A stretch of 15,632 bases of DNA from Pseudobutyrivibrio sp. UBA1225 (GTDB taxonomy: Bacteria > Bacillota > Clostridia > Lachnospirales > Lachnospiraceae), in assembly GCA_002309345.1 (NCBI GenBank), contig DBWZ01000042.1, positions 59,559 through 75,190 of the forward strand, in the 5' to 3' direction. Below the pieces are notes generated by a model. The model made no database searches. It was not told the origin of the DNA and saw only the letters and a program-made list of their open reading frames with translations. The position numbers and the translations under genes are program-made. Of the stretch, positions 5,294-12,053 are shown piece by piece. The stretch's first letter is position 1. Each line of letters begins with the position of its first letter.

Positions 5294-6946
5294 TTAAATA
5301 TAATTAAGTAATGTTGATTCGCTAAGCTTTCCTGCAGCTGTAAGCGAAGCCTGATATGCGGTGTAAGCAGCTGTGTATTCAATGATGATCTGGGATAATT
5401 CTATATCATCATTCTTAGACTGAAGACTCTGAACAGTCTCTTGTTGGTCGCCAACGCGGTTCTTTGTAAGGTCCAGAGAATCTCTCTTACAACCCAAATC
5501 AGTAATCTCTAGAGTTATTGTAGCATAATATGCATCAATTTTGCCTAATTCTGTACTAAAAAGTTTTTGCATATTATCTTCGAAGAAATCTTTTTCCTTT
5601 GTAGCAGCTTCAAGCCACTTGTTTAGGAATTCCTGATCTGTGTCGGAAGCGAACTGACTCTCGCCCATCATGCTCTTGATAGTTTCGATTTTGTTGTGTG
5701 CATATATTGTATTTTGAACAGCGTCCACCATCTCGGTGATGTCACGCTGAATTGAGCTGTCAAATACCTCAGATGCCTCTGTGTTGATAGCTATTGTCTG
5801 GTTAGCTGCAACTGTATACTCGATGTCAAAGTAGATTGGCTTACCTTCCTCGTCGAACTTGGTATAGTTGATTGGTGTAGCGTCTGTCACTCCAACTGCG
5901 TTTGGATCTCTCATCTTTTTGCAGTTGTAGTAGTATTCTGGGCGAAGTTCACCCTTGTCAAAACCAATCTTGTCGTACTGAACGCTGATTGTAGACTTCT
6001 GCTCTTTGAGCTTTGCTGCGATTTCCTCGCCAAAGATCAAATCACCGGTTTCACGGATGAAAATAATCTGATTGTCTCCTACAAGCTTGTCTCCGCCGAT
6101 GATTGGGTTGTCAATTGTTGTATCAGCAGCTGCCCAGTCTGTCTCGTTTTCATATATTGTTAAAGTGTATCCCGTAGATGCATTTTCATCTGTAATAGGT
6201 GTTGAATCGTTAGTGAACACACCCTGAGACTCCTGTGTATCTGCTGGATCGTATAATGAGAATACTGAGTCATCAGCTGCATTACCATTTGTAATTCTGA
6301 GCTTGTTTAAAGATGTAATCTCATCGTAGTTCATACGAATACGATAGTAGCTATGTACAGAAATATCAGATATGGCATTGTTCTGAAGCTCTGTCTCTGT
6401 TGTAGGAACAGTTACTGAACCTGCATAGTATCTCTTTTCCTCGATGAAATCTTCAACTGGAAGTGTCTGGTCGATACGATACTTTGTTTCTTTTTCGTTC
6501 TCAGTGAAGGTAAGATTGCAGTTGGTTCTATAGCCTGTAAAGACTGTTCTGTTGGCATAGTCAGCATTACCCTCTGCAAAAATCTGCTCCTGAAGAGACT
6601 CTAGCTGGGTCATCATAGTCTTACGATCCTTTTCGTTGTAGGTATCGTTAGGGCTCATTACAGATAGTTCACGACATTTTGCCATTACATCCTTGATGTT
6701 GATAAGAGATGTCTCTGTAACTTCAAGCCAGCTGGAAGCATCTGGGATGTTCTTGCTGTAGTATTGAGTTACCTGTGACAATGTTGTTGCAAGTCTAAGC
6801 GAACGAACAGCAATTACAGGGTCGTCAGAAGGTCGATCAATCTGCTTTTGACTGGTCATCTGCTTATTTCTCTGATTTACAACTTCTTTGGTTGTGTTGA
6901 TGTTAGAAGCTGCGTTTTTCATTATCATTTTGTTTGTAACTCTCAT
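5294..6946 (-). CDS. flgL: Hook-filament junction protein FlgL (HAP3), enlarged
   Basis: The ends are diagnostic. N-terminal MRVTNKMIMKNAASNIN with the IDRPSDDPVIAVRSL motif (residues 36-50) and C-terminal IIEYTAAYTAYQASLTAAGKL form the paired helices shared with flagellin. FlgL joins the FlgK ring to the filament. At 550 residues it is clearly longer than the roughly 300 residues of standard FlgL. The extra sequence (about 165-390) is an insertion of mixed strand and acidic residues, probably surface-exposed on the junction. The start is ATG at 6946 with AGAGGT upstream. The gene follows flgK2 after a 188-base repeat-filled gap and precedes fliW by 20 bases. It is not a second flagellin: it lacks the flagellin ND0 motifs and sits in the classic FlgL position. 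Confidence 0.9.
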   Translation of the reverse strand: MRVTNKMIMKNAASNINTTKEVVNQRNKQMTSQKQIDRPSDDPVIAVRSLRLATTLSQVTQYYSKNIPDASSWLEVTETSLINIKDVMAKCRELSVMSPNDTYNEKDRKTMMTQLESLQEQIFAEGNADYANRTVFTGYRTNCNLTFTENEKETKYRIDQTLPVEDFIEEKRYYAGSVTVPTTETELQNNAISDISVHSYYRIRMNYDEITSLNKLRITNGNAADDSVFSLYDPADTQESQGVFTNDSTPITDENASTGYTLTIYENETDWAAADTTIDNPIIGGDKLVGDNQIIFIRETGDLIFGEEIAAKLKEQKSTISVQYDKIGFDKGELRPEYYYNCKKMRDPNAVGVTDATPINYTKFDEEGKPIYFDIEYTVAANQTIAINTEASEVFDSSIQRDITEMVDAVQNTIYAHNKIETIKSMMGESQFASDTDQEFLNKWLEAATKEKDFFEDNMQKLFSTELGKIDAYYATITLEITDLGCKRDSLDLTKNRVGDQQETVQSLQSKNDDIELSQIIIEYTAAYTAYQASLTAAGKLSESTLLNYI

Positions 6947-6962
6947 AATATTTACCTCTTAA

Positions 6963-7090
6963 TTTCCCCTCATACAAGACTAGCAAGAAAACACATTCAG
7001 AATTATCTATTATGTGTTTGTTTCCCCTCATACAAGACTAGCAAGAAAACACATTCAGAATTATCTACTTATGTGTTTGTTTCCCCTCAT
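6963..7090. repeat. Two-and-a-fraction tandem repeat of 58/59 bp upstream of flgL
   Basis: Unit 1 (6963-7020, 58 bp) and unit 2 (7021-7079, 59 bp) differ only by a small change near ATTATG/CTTATG. A third start (TTTCCCCTCAT, 7080-7090) runs straight into repeat copy C. Each unit contains an inverted repeat, AAACACAT with ATGTGTTT, which on the minus strand is followed by TTCTT and so resembles a weak terminator. Unit 1 stops 16 bases before the flgL start codon, leaving room only for the ribosome-binding site. Confidence 0.9.
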
Positions 7091-7130
7091 CTGTCAGCTT
7101 CGCTGACACCTTCCCCCCAAGGGGAAGGCT
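7083..7130. repeat. Double-hairpin intergenic repeat, copy C
   Basis: CCCCTCAT is followed by GTCAGC-TTC-GCTGAC and CCTTCCCC-CCAA-GGGGAAGG. It begins four bases after the flgK2 stop codon (7135) and shares its first bases with the adjacent 58/59-bp tandem units. Orientation matches copies A and B. Confidence 0.85.
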
Positions 7131-7134
7131 TTAA

Positions 7135-9039
7135 TTAGACTCCAGTTTGAAGAATTAACCTATCATATATTTCGGAGAAAACTGAAATACATTTAGATGC
7201 AAGATTATATGCATTCTGGAATTTGATTAAATCCAATGCCTCTTCATCTTCATCAACACCGGCGATGGACATTCTCTGCTCAGATATGACCGATTGGATG
7301 TTGGTAAAGTTGGTTGTGAATATCTTACATTCTTGTGTGTCTACAGTTACGTCGGCGTAGATGCACTGAAGGAATTCGTTGCCACCGCCGCCGCGGAATA
7401 ATTTAACTTTACTCTGAAGCTGCTGAAGCTGTTCCACAATATCTGGAGCATCAACACCATCGTAGAAGCCTTCTGGTGTAGTTGTTGCAAAGATTCTTGG
7501 ATCCTTGTCTGTTGCTCTTGCTATTTGAACATTGCCAGCTGTGAGCTGATAGTATGTTTCGTAGTGCTTTGTATCGTCATCTGGGTCCTTGCTGCTGTAA
7601 AGGGTAACACCGTTCTTTTCGATGTTGCCACCGCCAAGGTCTGTCTCTGTAAATAAGACGTCTGTCATCTGATGCTCTACAAGAGAATCGAGACTATCCT
7701 TTGCTACAAAGAAGGAACCCATAGGATTGTTCAACAAATCAACGCCTGTTTGTTCAATCTGATTGAATTTCTCACAGAAGCTTCTGAGGAAGAGATTCAT
7801 CTGATTCTGGTAGTATGGGATACCCATGTAATCTACCTCGGCGCCTACCTGCAACGCCTGAGAAACCAAGTTGTCGCATTCTGTTCCACTAAGCACCTGG
7901 TCGATGTTGAAGGTGATTGATGTAACCTTGCCATCACCATCTGTGTTAAATGAAAAGCTGTTGTATGTGTAATCTCTAGCGTTTGTATTGATCAAACCAC
8001 GAAGTGGCATGTTAAACTCGTTGATATCAGTAATGCTAAGTCCACTTACGGTGATTGTATTGTAAGTTGCAGCGGTAACTGTCGCGTGTAAATTTTCCTT
8101 ATTGTTACCATCGCGAACCTCAAACATAGCCTTTAAGGTACCGCCACTTGTTGAAGGAGTTGCATTGAATTTGTCACCATCTTTTGTCCAAACAATGCTG
8201 TAAAGACCGTCGATATCTGACTGATTGTACATCTCCTCTGGCTTGCGGGATACAACTGAAAGGGTATTGTACTCGTAAGTATCAACTAAGTTCTGTCCGT
8301 TTATATTTAATCTGTAGTAGGTTGCACCTGTGTACATTTCAGGATTGTTGGAGTTGATAACCTGATCTTCCTGAACCGTAACGTCAACCATCTCTGAAAG
8401 CTCGTCCACGAGAAGGGCTCTCTGGTCTCTAAGCTCGTTAGCTCGACCGCCGCCTTGCTCGATAACGTTAATCTGCTTATTCAAGATTGCGATTTTTTCT
8501 GCAATAGCATTGATATCATCAACGTCAGTTTTAATCTCGTCGTTGATAGAGTTCTGCAAATCCTGGAGCTTTGTATACATCTGATTGAAGTACTCAGTCA
8601 ACTGCTTTGCAGAGGAGATGAACTCCTTCCTTACAGTCTGGTCTCCAGGGCTTCCCTGCAAGGTGCTCATGTCATTGAACATCTTTGCGTAGATGGTTGA
8701 GAAGCCTGTATTACTCTTAGTCTCTGAAAAATAATCTTCAATCTGATCCATGTAGTACTGCTTTTTCTTGTAGAAACCAAGGGCAGACTCGTTGTTCCAA
8801 TATTTCTCGTCGTAATACAAATCTCTGCACTGAGTAACAGATGTTGCCTCAACACCAGTACCTGTTGTTCCCCAGCTCTGGTAGCAGCGAAGTGCTGATG
8901 ATGCCACAGTATTTACAATCTGCTTGCTGTATCCGTCTGTGTTTACATTGGAAATATTGTTAGCAGTTGTATTGATTTGCGCCTGTGCGGTATTGAGACC
9001 TGAATATGCGATTGTTAATCCAAAAAATGTTGATGACAT
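7135..9039 (-). CDS. Second flagellar hook-associated protein FlgK paralogue
   Basis: The product is 634 residues. It has the HAP1 N-terminal motif TTANNISNVNTDGYSKQ (residues about 24-40), the RANELRDQRALLVDELSEMV helix (about 200-220) and a C-terminal IKFQNAYNLASKCISVFSEIYDRL pairing helix. FlgK forms the first junction ring on the hook. It lies directly downstream of another full-length flgK, with a 23-base gap, and the two proteins diverge strongly except in the terminal helices and the ELRDQR/DLRDRR region, so this is an old duplication. It has several Cys residues (for example SALRCYQ, SFCEKF, LQCIY) not expected in a typical FlgK. The start is ATG at 9039 with AGAGGGC upstream. It may add to, or replace, FlgK in the ring. 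Confidence 0.88.
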   Translation of the reverse strand: MSSTFFGLTIAYSGLNTAQAQINTTANNISNVNTDGYSKQIVNTVASSALRCYQSWGTTGTGVEATSVTQCRDLYYDEKYWNNESALGFYKKKQYYMDQIEDYFSETKSNTGFSTIYAKMFNDMSTLQGSPGDQTVRKEFISSAKQLTEYFNQMYTKLQDLQNSINDEIKTDVDDINAIAEKIAILNKQINVIEQGGGRANELRDQRALLVDELSEMVDVTVQEDQVINSNNPEMYTGATYYRLNINGQNLVDTYEYNTLSVVSRKPEEMYNQSDIDGLYSIVWTKDGDKFNATPSTSGGTLKAMFEVRDGNNKENLHATVTAATYNTITVSGLSITDINEFNMPLRGLINTNARDYTYNSFSFNTDGDGKVTSITFNIDQVLSGTECDNLVSQALQVGAEVDYMGIPYYQNQMNLFLRSFCEKFNQIEQTGVDLLNNPMGSFFVAKDSLDSLVEHQMTDVLFTETDLGGGNIEKNGVTLYSSKDPDDDTKHYETYYQLTAGNVQIARATDKDPRIFATTTPEGFYDGVDAPDIVEQLQQLQSKVKLFRGGGGNEFLQCIYADVTVDTQECKIFTTNFTNIQSVISEQRMSIAGVDEDEEALDLIKFQNAYNLASKCISVFSEIYDRLILQTGV

Positions 9040-9062
9040 ATATTTGCCCTCTTTAGCTGTTC

Positions 9063-10865
9063 CTAGAACAGACTTGTGATTAAATGCTCAATCATTTCGT
9101 TTACTACATTTATATATCGGCTAGCTGCGTTATAAGCTGACTGGTATTTGATCATAATTGTTAATTCTTCGTCTGATGCTACGCCGATAACGCCTTGGCG
9201 GCTGAACTCTATTTGCTCCTTGGTGCCCTCTAGAGATGCGGCTGTTGTCTTGTAGACGTTTCCAACATTTCCGATTTCACCTGTCCACTTAACGTAGAAG
9301 CCTTGGTAGCTACATGGTGTTGTGTCGCTAGGATTAAGATTGAAGTCTTGGTTGTTCCATATAGCGCTTAGCTTTCTTCCTATGTCGTAATCTACGGCAA
9401 GTTTGTTATTGTCAAACTTGAGATGTGGAAGATAAGCTTCTTGCTTAACCAAATCCTCGTTGATGTGTAGACCCTTTAATGTGTAGCACTTTGATGTGTC
9501 TGTTGGATCTTCCTCGTTATATAAGTAAATTGTCTTGTTGGTAGCTTGACCATTGTCGATAATGGTCGCCTCCACAGCTTTGTATCTGTCGCAACCGATT
9601 CGAACGAACAGCTCTCTAGGTGGGAGCTCTCCATCTGTACCAACTGACACGTCTCGTTCGTCAAGGATTCTAATCTTGCCTTCCTGTGCATCACCTGTGT
9701 GGATTTCAACAAGATTTCCGCTGTCATCGCGGTACTGAATCACTTGATTGTTTGTATATATCTCACCTACTTCTGCAATCGGACTTAGGATGTTGTTGAT
9801 GTCTGTTGCCAACTGGTGAATCAGTGTATCTAACTCAGCCTCTGAATTCATCATTATTGAGTTGGCTATACCCTTTTCGTATACATCTGAAGAAATGTAT
9901 TCGCCTGTGACTTTGTCGTAGAAGCTAAGATAGTTGCTCCATTCCTCGCCACGTGCCAACACCAATGCCTTAATCTCACCGATATCAGAACCGGTTGTTG
10001 CACTGATTGTCTCCAAATCAAATACTGGATAGTAGTAATCTCTCTTTGGTTCTGAAAGATGAGTCCAGTAAGGTGTGACGAATCCTGTCTTCCTGTCTTC
10101 TAGGGCTCCTATTTGATGATATGTAACCTCATCTAGGAACTCTGCACCTTCTATATCGATGTGAAGGACACCTGTGTGATCCTCCTCGTAGTTTGTAACT
10201 CTAACGAGACCTGAAAGTTCATCTAGTAAGAGGTCTCTTCGGTCTCTAAGATCCATGGCTTGCTCAACATGTGCTGCTTCAATTGCCTGGATACGTCTAT
10301 TTAAATCAACTATCTCTTCGCCAATTGCATTTACTCTGTTGATATCCTCTTTAATTTTGGCGTTGATGATACGCTGATAATCTTCAAATCCGTCTTGAAC
10401 TGCCTTTGCACGGCTCAAAAAAAGGCTAGACTTCTGCAACACAAGGTTTTGGTTTACAGTATCTGAAGGATCCTTGGCAAACTCTTCGAAGGCGCCATAC
10501 AAATCTTTGATGGCATCTTTGAATGCTTGACCGTCAAGTTCCTGCAGATGAGTGATAACCTCTTGCACTGCTTCAGAGCTAGCGTCATAAAAAGAATGTC
10601 GCCCACTCTCGCTTCTAAATGCTTTATCTAAAAAGATGTCGCGAGCATGGACGATTGTTCCAACCTGCACACCAAGACCAGCATACTGGGTGCTGATCGA
10701 AGCGTTTCCTATTTTTCTGTAATCTTTGTCTTCGTAAACAACCTGCTCACGCACGTACCCCTCGGTATTTACGTTAGAAAGGTTGTTTGCAGTTGTATTT
10801 AAACCATGTGATGCTGACTGTAGGCCAGATGCCCCAACATATAAGCTTCCAAAACTATTAGCCAT
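9063..10865 (-). CDS. flgK: Flagellar hook-associated protein FlgK (HAP1)
   Basis: The product is 600 residues from the ATG at 10865, which has GGAGGAG eight bases upstream; an in-frame extension to 10904 has no such site and would add 13 residues foreign to the family. The N-terminus MANSFGSLYVGASGLQSASHGLNTTANNLSNVNTEGYVRE (in pieces) is the rod/hook/HAP signature. The DLRDRRDLLLDELSGLV helix and the C-terminal IMIKYQSAYNAASRYINVVNEMIEHL complete the coiled-coil pair. The middle is a variable beta-rich domain. The gene follows flgN, its probable chaperone, after 63 bases. Of the two paralogues this one occupies the usual flgM-flgN-flgK place and is the better candidate for the canonical FlgK. 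Confidence 0.93.
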   Translation of the reverse strand: MANSFGSLYVGASGLQSASHGLNTTANNLSNVNTEGYVREQVVYEDKDYRKIGNASISTQYAGLGVQVGTIVHARDIFLDKAFRSESGRHSFYDASSEAVQEVITHLQELDGQAFKDAIKDLYGAFEEFAKDPSDTVNQNLVLQKSSLFLSRAKAVQDGFEDYQRIINAKIKEDINRVNAIGEEIVDLNRRIQAIEAAHVEQAMDLRDRRDLLLDELSGLVRVTNYEEDHTGVLHIDIEGAEFLDEVTYHQIGALEDRKTGFVTPYWTHLSEPKRDYYYPVFDLETISATTGSDIGEIKALVLARGEEWSNYLSFYDKVTGEYISSDVYEKGIANSIMMNSEAELDTLIHQLATDINNILSPIAEVGEIYTNNQVIQYRDDSGNLVEIHTGDAQEGKIRILDERDVSVGTDGELPPRELFVRIGCDRYKAVEATIIDNGQATNKTIYLYNEEDPTDTSKCYTLKGLHINEDLVKQEAYLPHLKFDNNKLAVDYDIGRKLSAIWNNQDFNLNPSDTTPCSYQGFYVKWTGEIGNVGNVYKTTAASLEGTKEQIEFSRQGVIGVASDEELTIMIKYQSAYNAASRYINVVNEMIEHLITSLF

Positions 10866-10928
10866 AGTCGTATCTCCTCCAAAGTAAAAGCTATAAATTA
10901 CCACTGATACTTTAAGGACATCCGTTTC

Positions 10929-11441
10929 CTATTGCTTAGCATCAAATCCTGATTTTCCTAATAGATTTCCTGTAGTCTCCGCGTCTTTGCCATAGTTCGA
11001 TGTCTGTGGAGCCTGCTTAGCACTCTTTAGAAGAGTGATATCAAATTCCACCATCTCAATTGCTTGACGCAATAAGTTCTGGTTTTGAAAATTAAGAACT
11101 TGCACGTTTGCTGCAGCTTCTTTAAGCTTGTCTTTTGCTTCGATAAGCTGCTGCCTTTCTACAGGCTGGCCGGCCATATTATCGATCATCCATGATACGG
11201 TAATAGGTTCACCATCGTGCCCCATTACTGCTGCAATACTGCGCAGTAAATCCTGGCGTTTCTTTTCAAGCTCTAACAAGGCGTCTGCAATGGCCTGCTC
11301 CTGAACGGTAATAGCCTCCAGTACGTCAAGTTTCTTATGGATAATAGAATCCTTCTTTTCTCCATTAAGATTAATTAACTTTTCATACTGCTCCGTCTCA
11401 CCATCCATAGTTAAGAGCAATTCATCCATTAAACTAGCCAC
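10929..11441 (-). CDS. flgN: FlgN family export chaperone
   Basis: This is a 170-residue, largely helical protein. The LMDELLLTMDGETEQYEKLINLNGEKKDSIIHKKLDVLEAIT pattern (first ~45 residues) and the VLNFQNQNLLRQAIEMVEF helix (about 115-133) are typical of FlgN. FlgN holds FlgK and FlgL in the cytosol before export. The tail after residue 140 is polar and probably disordered. The start is GTG at 11441: GAGG lies seven bases upstream, and the nearby ATG in another frame meets a stop after three codons. It lies 19 bases after flgM and directly before flgK. Confidence 0.88.
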   Translation of the reverse strand: MASLMDELLLTMDGETEQYEKLINLNGEKKDSIIHKKLDVLEAITVQEQAIADALLELEKKRQDLLRSIAAVMGHDGEPITVSWMIDNMAGQPVERQQLIEAKDKLKEAAANVQVLNFQNQNLLRQAIEMVEFDITLLKSAKQAPQTSNYGKDAETTGNLLGKSGFDAKQ

Positions 11442-11460
11442 GCATAAACCTCACTAAAAA

Positions 11461-11742
11461 CTAAATAGTTGTTCCATAGGCAGCCAATAATTTCTCTGCG
11501 AAATCATCAGTGTCAACCTCGTATGTTCCGTTCTTAATTCTAGCCTTGATATCTGCTACTAAGTCTTCCCTGATGTCGGCTGATTCTGCCACTGCTGCTT
11601 TTGCTACATGATAGTCTTTGCCTGTTGAAGATATTTGTACTTCATCGCGACCCATACCATTAGCCTTTGCAGCTTGTGATGAGCTTTTAGTGTTTGATGA
11701 CTGATAGAGCTGTGCTACCTGATTGTAAGCCTCTATACGCAT
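11461..11742 (-). CDS. flgM: Anti-sigma-28 factor FlgM
   Basis: The product is 93 residues from ATG at 11742, preceded by AAAGGAG; an open extension to 11805 would start at GTG with no ribosome-binding site. The N-terminal half is disordered (SSNTKSSSQAAKANG), and the conserved binding half begins at DEVQISSTGKDYHVAKAA (from about residue 33) and continues through RIKNGTYEVDTDDFAEKLLA. FlgM binds the flagellar sigma factor until the hook is complete, then is exported. It is the first gene of the operon and lies behind a sigma-28 promoter, so it is under the control of the factor it inhibits. Confidence 0.95.
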   Translation of the reverse strand: MRIEAYNQVAQLYQSSNTKSSSQAAKANGMGRDEVQISSTGKDYHVAKAAVAESADIREDLVADIKARIKNGTYEVDTDDFAEKLLAAYGTTI

Positions 11743-11822
11743 ATCGCCACACTCCTTTCCTCCCTTGAATACTGTGGATTTTAATCCCAACATCTCAAAG
11801 TACACTTTTCTTTACAATACTG

Positions 11823-11849
11823 TTATCGGACCTTTCAAATAAAACTTTA
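11823..11849 (-). promoter_or_regulatory. Sigma-28 promoter of the flgM-csrA operon
   Basis: On the minus strand TAAAGTTT (11842-11849), an 11-base spacer and TCCGATAA (11823-11830) match the enteric sigma-28 consensus TAAAGTTT-N11-GCCGATAA with one change. The predicted start is near 11816, about 75 nt before flgM. No other promoter of this type is seen before csrA. Confidence 0.88.
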
Positions 11850-11901
11850 TACCTTTTTATAAAAAATTTTAACAAATTTTTCAATTTTATAGAACTTTCC
11901 T

Positions 11902-11924
11902 CTGGCAGAAAAAGGAATTGCCAG
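11902..11924. repeat. 23-bp palindromic element, inverted copy of 4458-4480
   Basis: CTGGCA and TGCCAG flank an 11-base centre. The whole 23 bases equal the reverse complement of 4458-4480, including the unpaired centre. Flanking sequence differs, and the outer stem extension seen at 4452-4486 is absent here. Confidence 0.8.
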
Positions 11925-11942
11925 AAAAAAATATAAAGTTTT

Positions 11943-11969
11943 ACCCCGAGGCTGAGAGTTCCTCGGGGT
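11943..11969 (-). terminator. Possible terminator after the ABC transporter operon
   Basis: ACCCCGAGG (11943-11951) pairs perfectly with CCTCGGGGT (11961-11969). On the minus strand the stem is followed by AAAACTTTATATTTTTTT, so the T run is displaced. It is the strongest GC stem between the permease stop codon and the flgM promoter, but its geometry is imperfect. Confidence 0.5.
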
Positions 11970-11983
11970 GGTTAGAGAGATTT

Positions 11984-12040
11984 GTAACTATTTGCATAGT
12001 TACTATCGGATAGAGAATTAAGATATAAGCTATCTTAATT
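11984..12040. repeat. Three successive inverted repeats after the permease gene
   Basis: GTAACTA-tttgca-TAGTTAC (11984-12003), CTATC-g-GATAG (12003-12013) and AATTAAGATA-taagc-TATCTTAATT (12016-12040) follow one another with almost no spacing. The last is followed by TTTATT on the plus strand. Together with 11902-11969 they fill most of this gene-free region of about 310 bases. Confidence 0.6.
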
Positions 12041-12053
12041 TTTATTACAAAAG

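Noticed and set aside
6963..7090. CRISPR array
   Set aside because: The units abut directly with no unique spacers between conserved repeats, there are only two, and no cas genes are present.
6848..7138. Plus-strand 96-residue open frame
   Set aside because: It consists of antisense flgL 5' end plus repeat units (its internal duplication is the 58/59-bp tandem repeat), with no ribosome-binding site.
7135..9039. FlgK2 as a flagellin
   Set aside because: The N-terminal TTANNISNVNTDGY motif and length are those of rod/hook/HAP1 proteins, not the flagellin D0/D1 domain.
11743..11805. N-terminal extension of FlgM by 21 residues
   Set aside because: It would begin at GTG without a ribosome-binding site. 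The ATG at 11742 has AAAGGAG and gives the normal family length.
12003..12013. Third sigma-28 -10 box (CCGATAG on the minus strand)
   Set aside because: There is no TAAA at the required distance, and the motif is the centre of a short palindrome.
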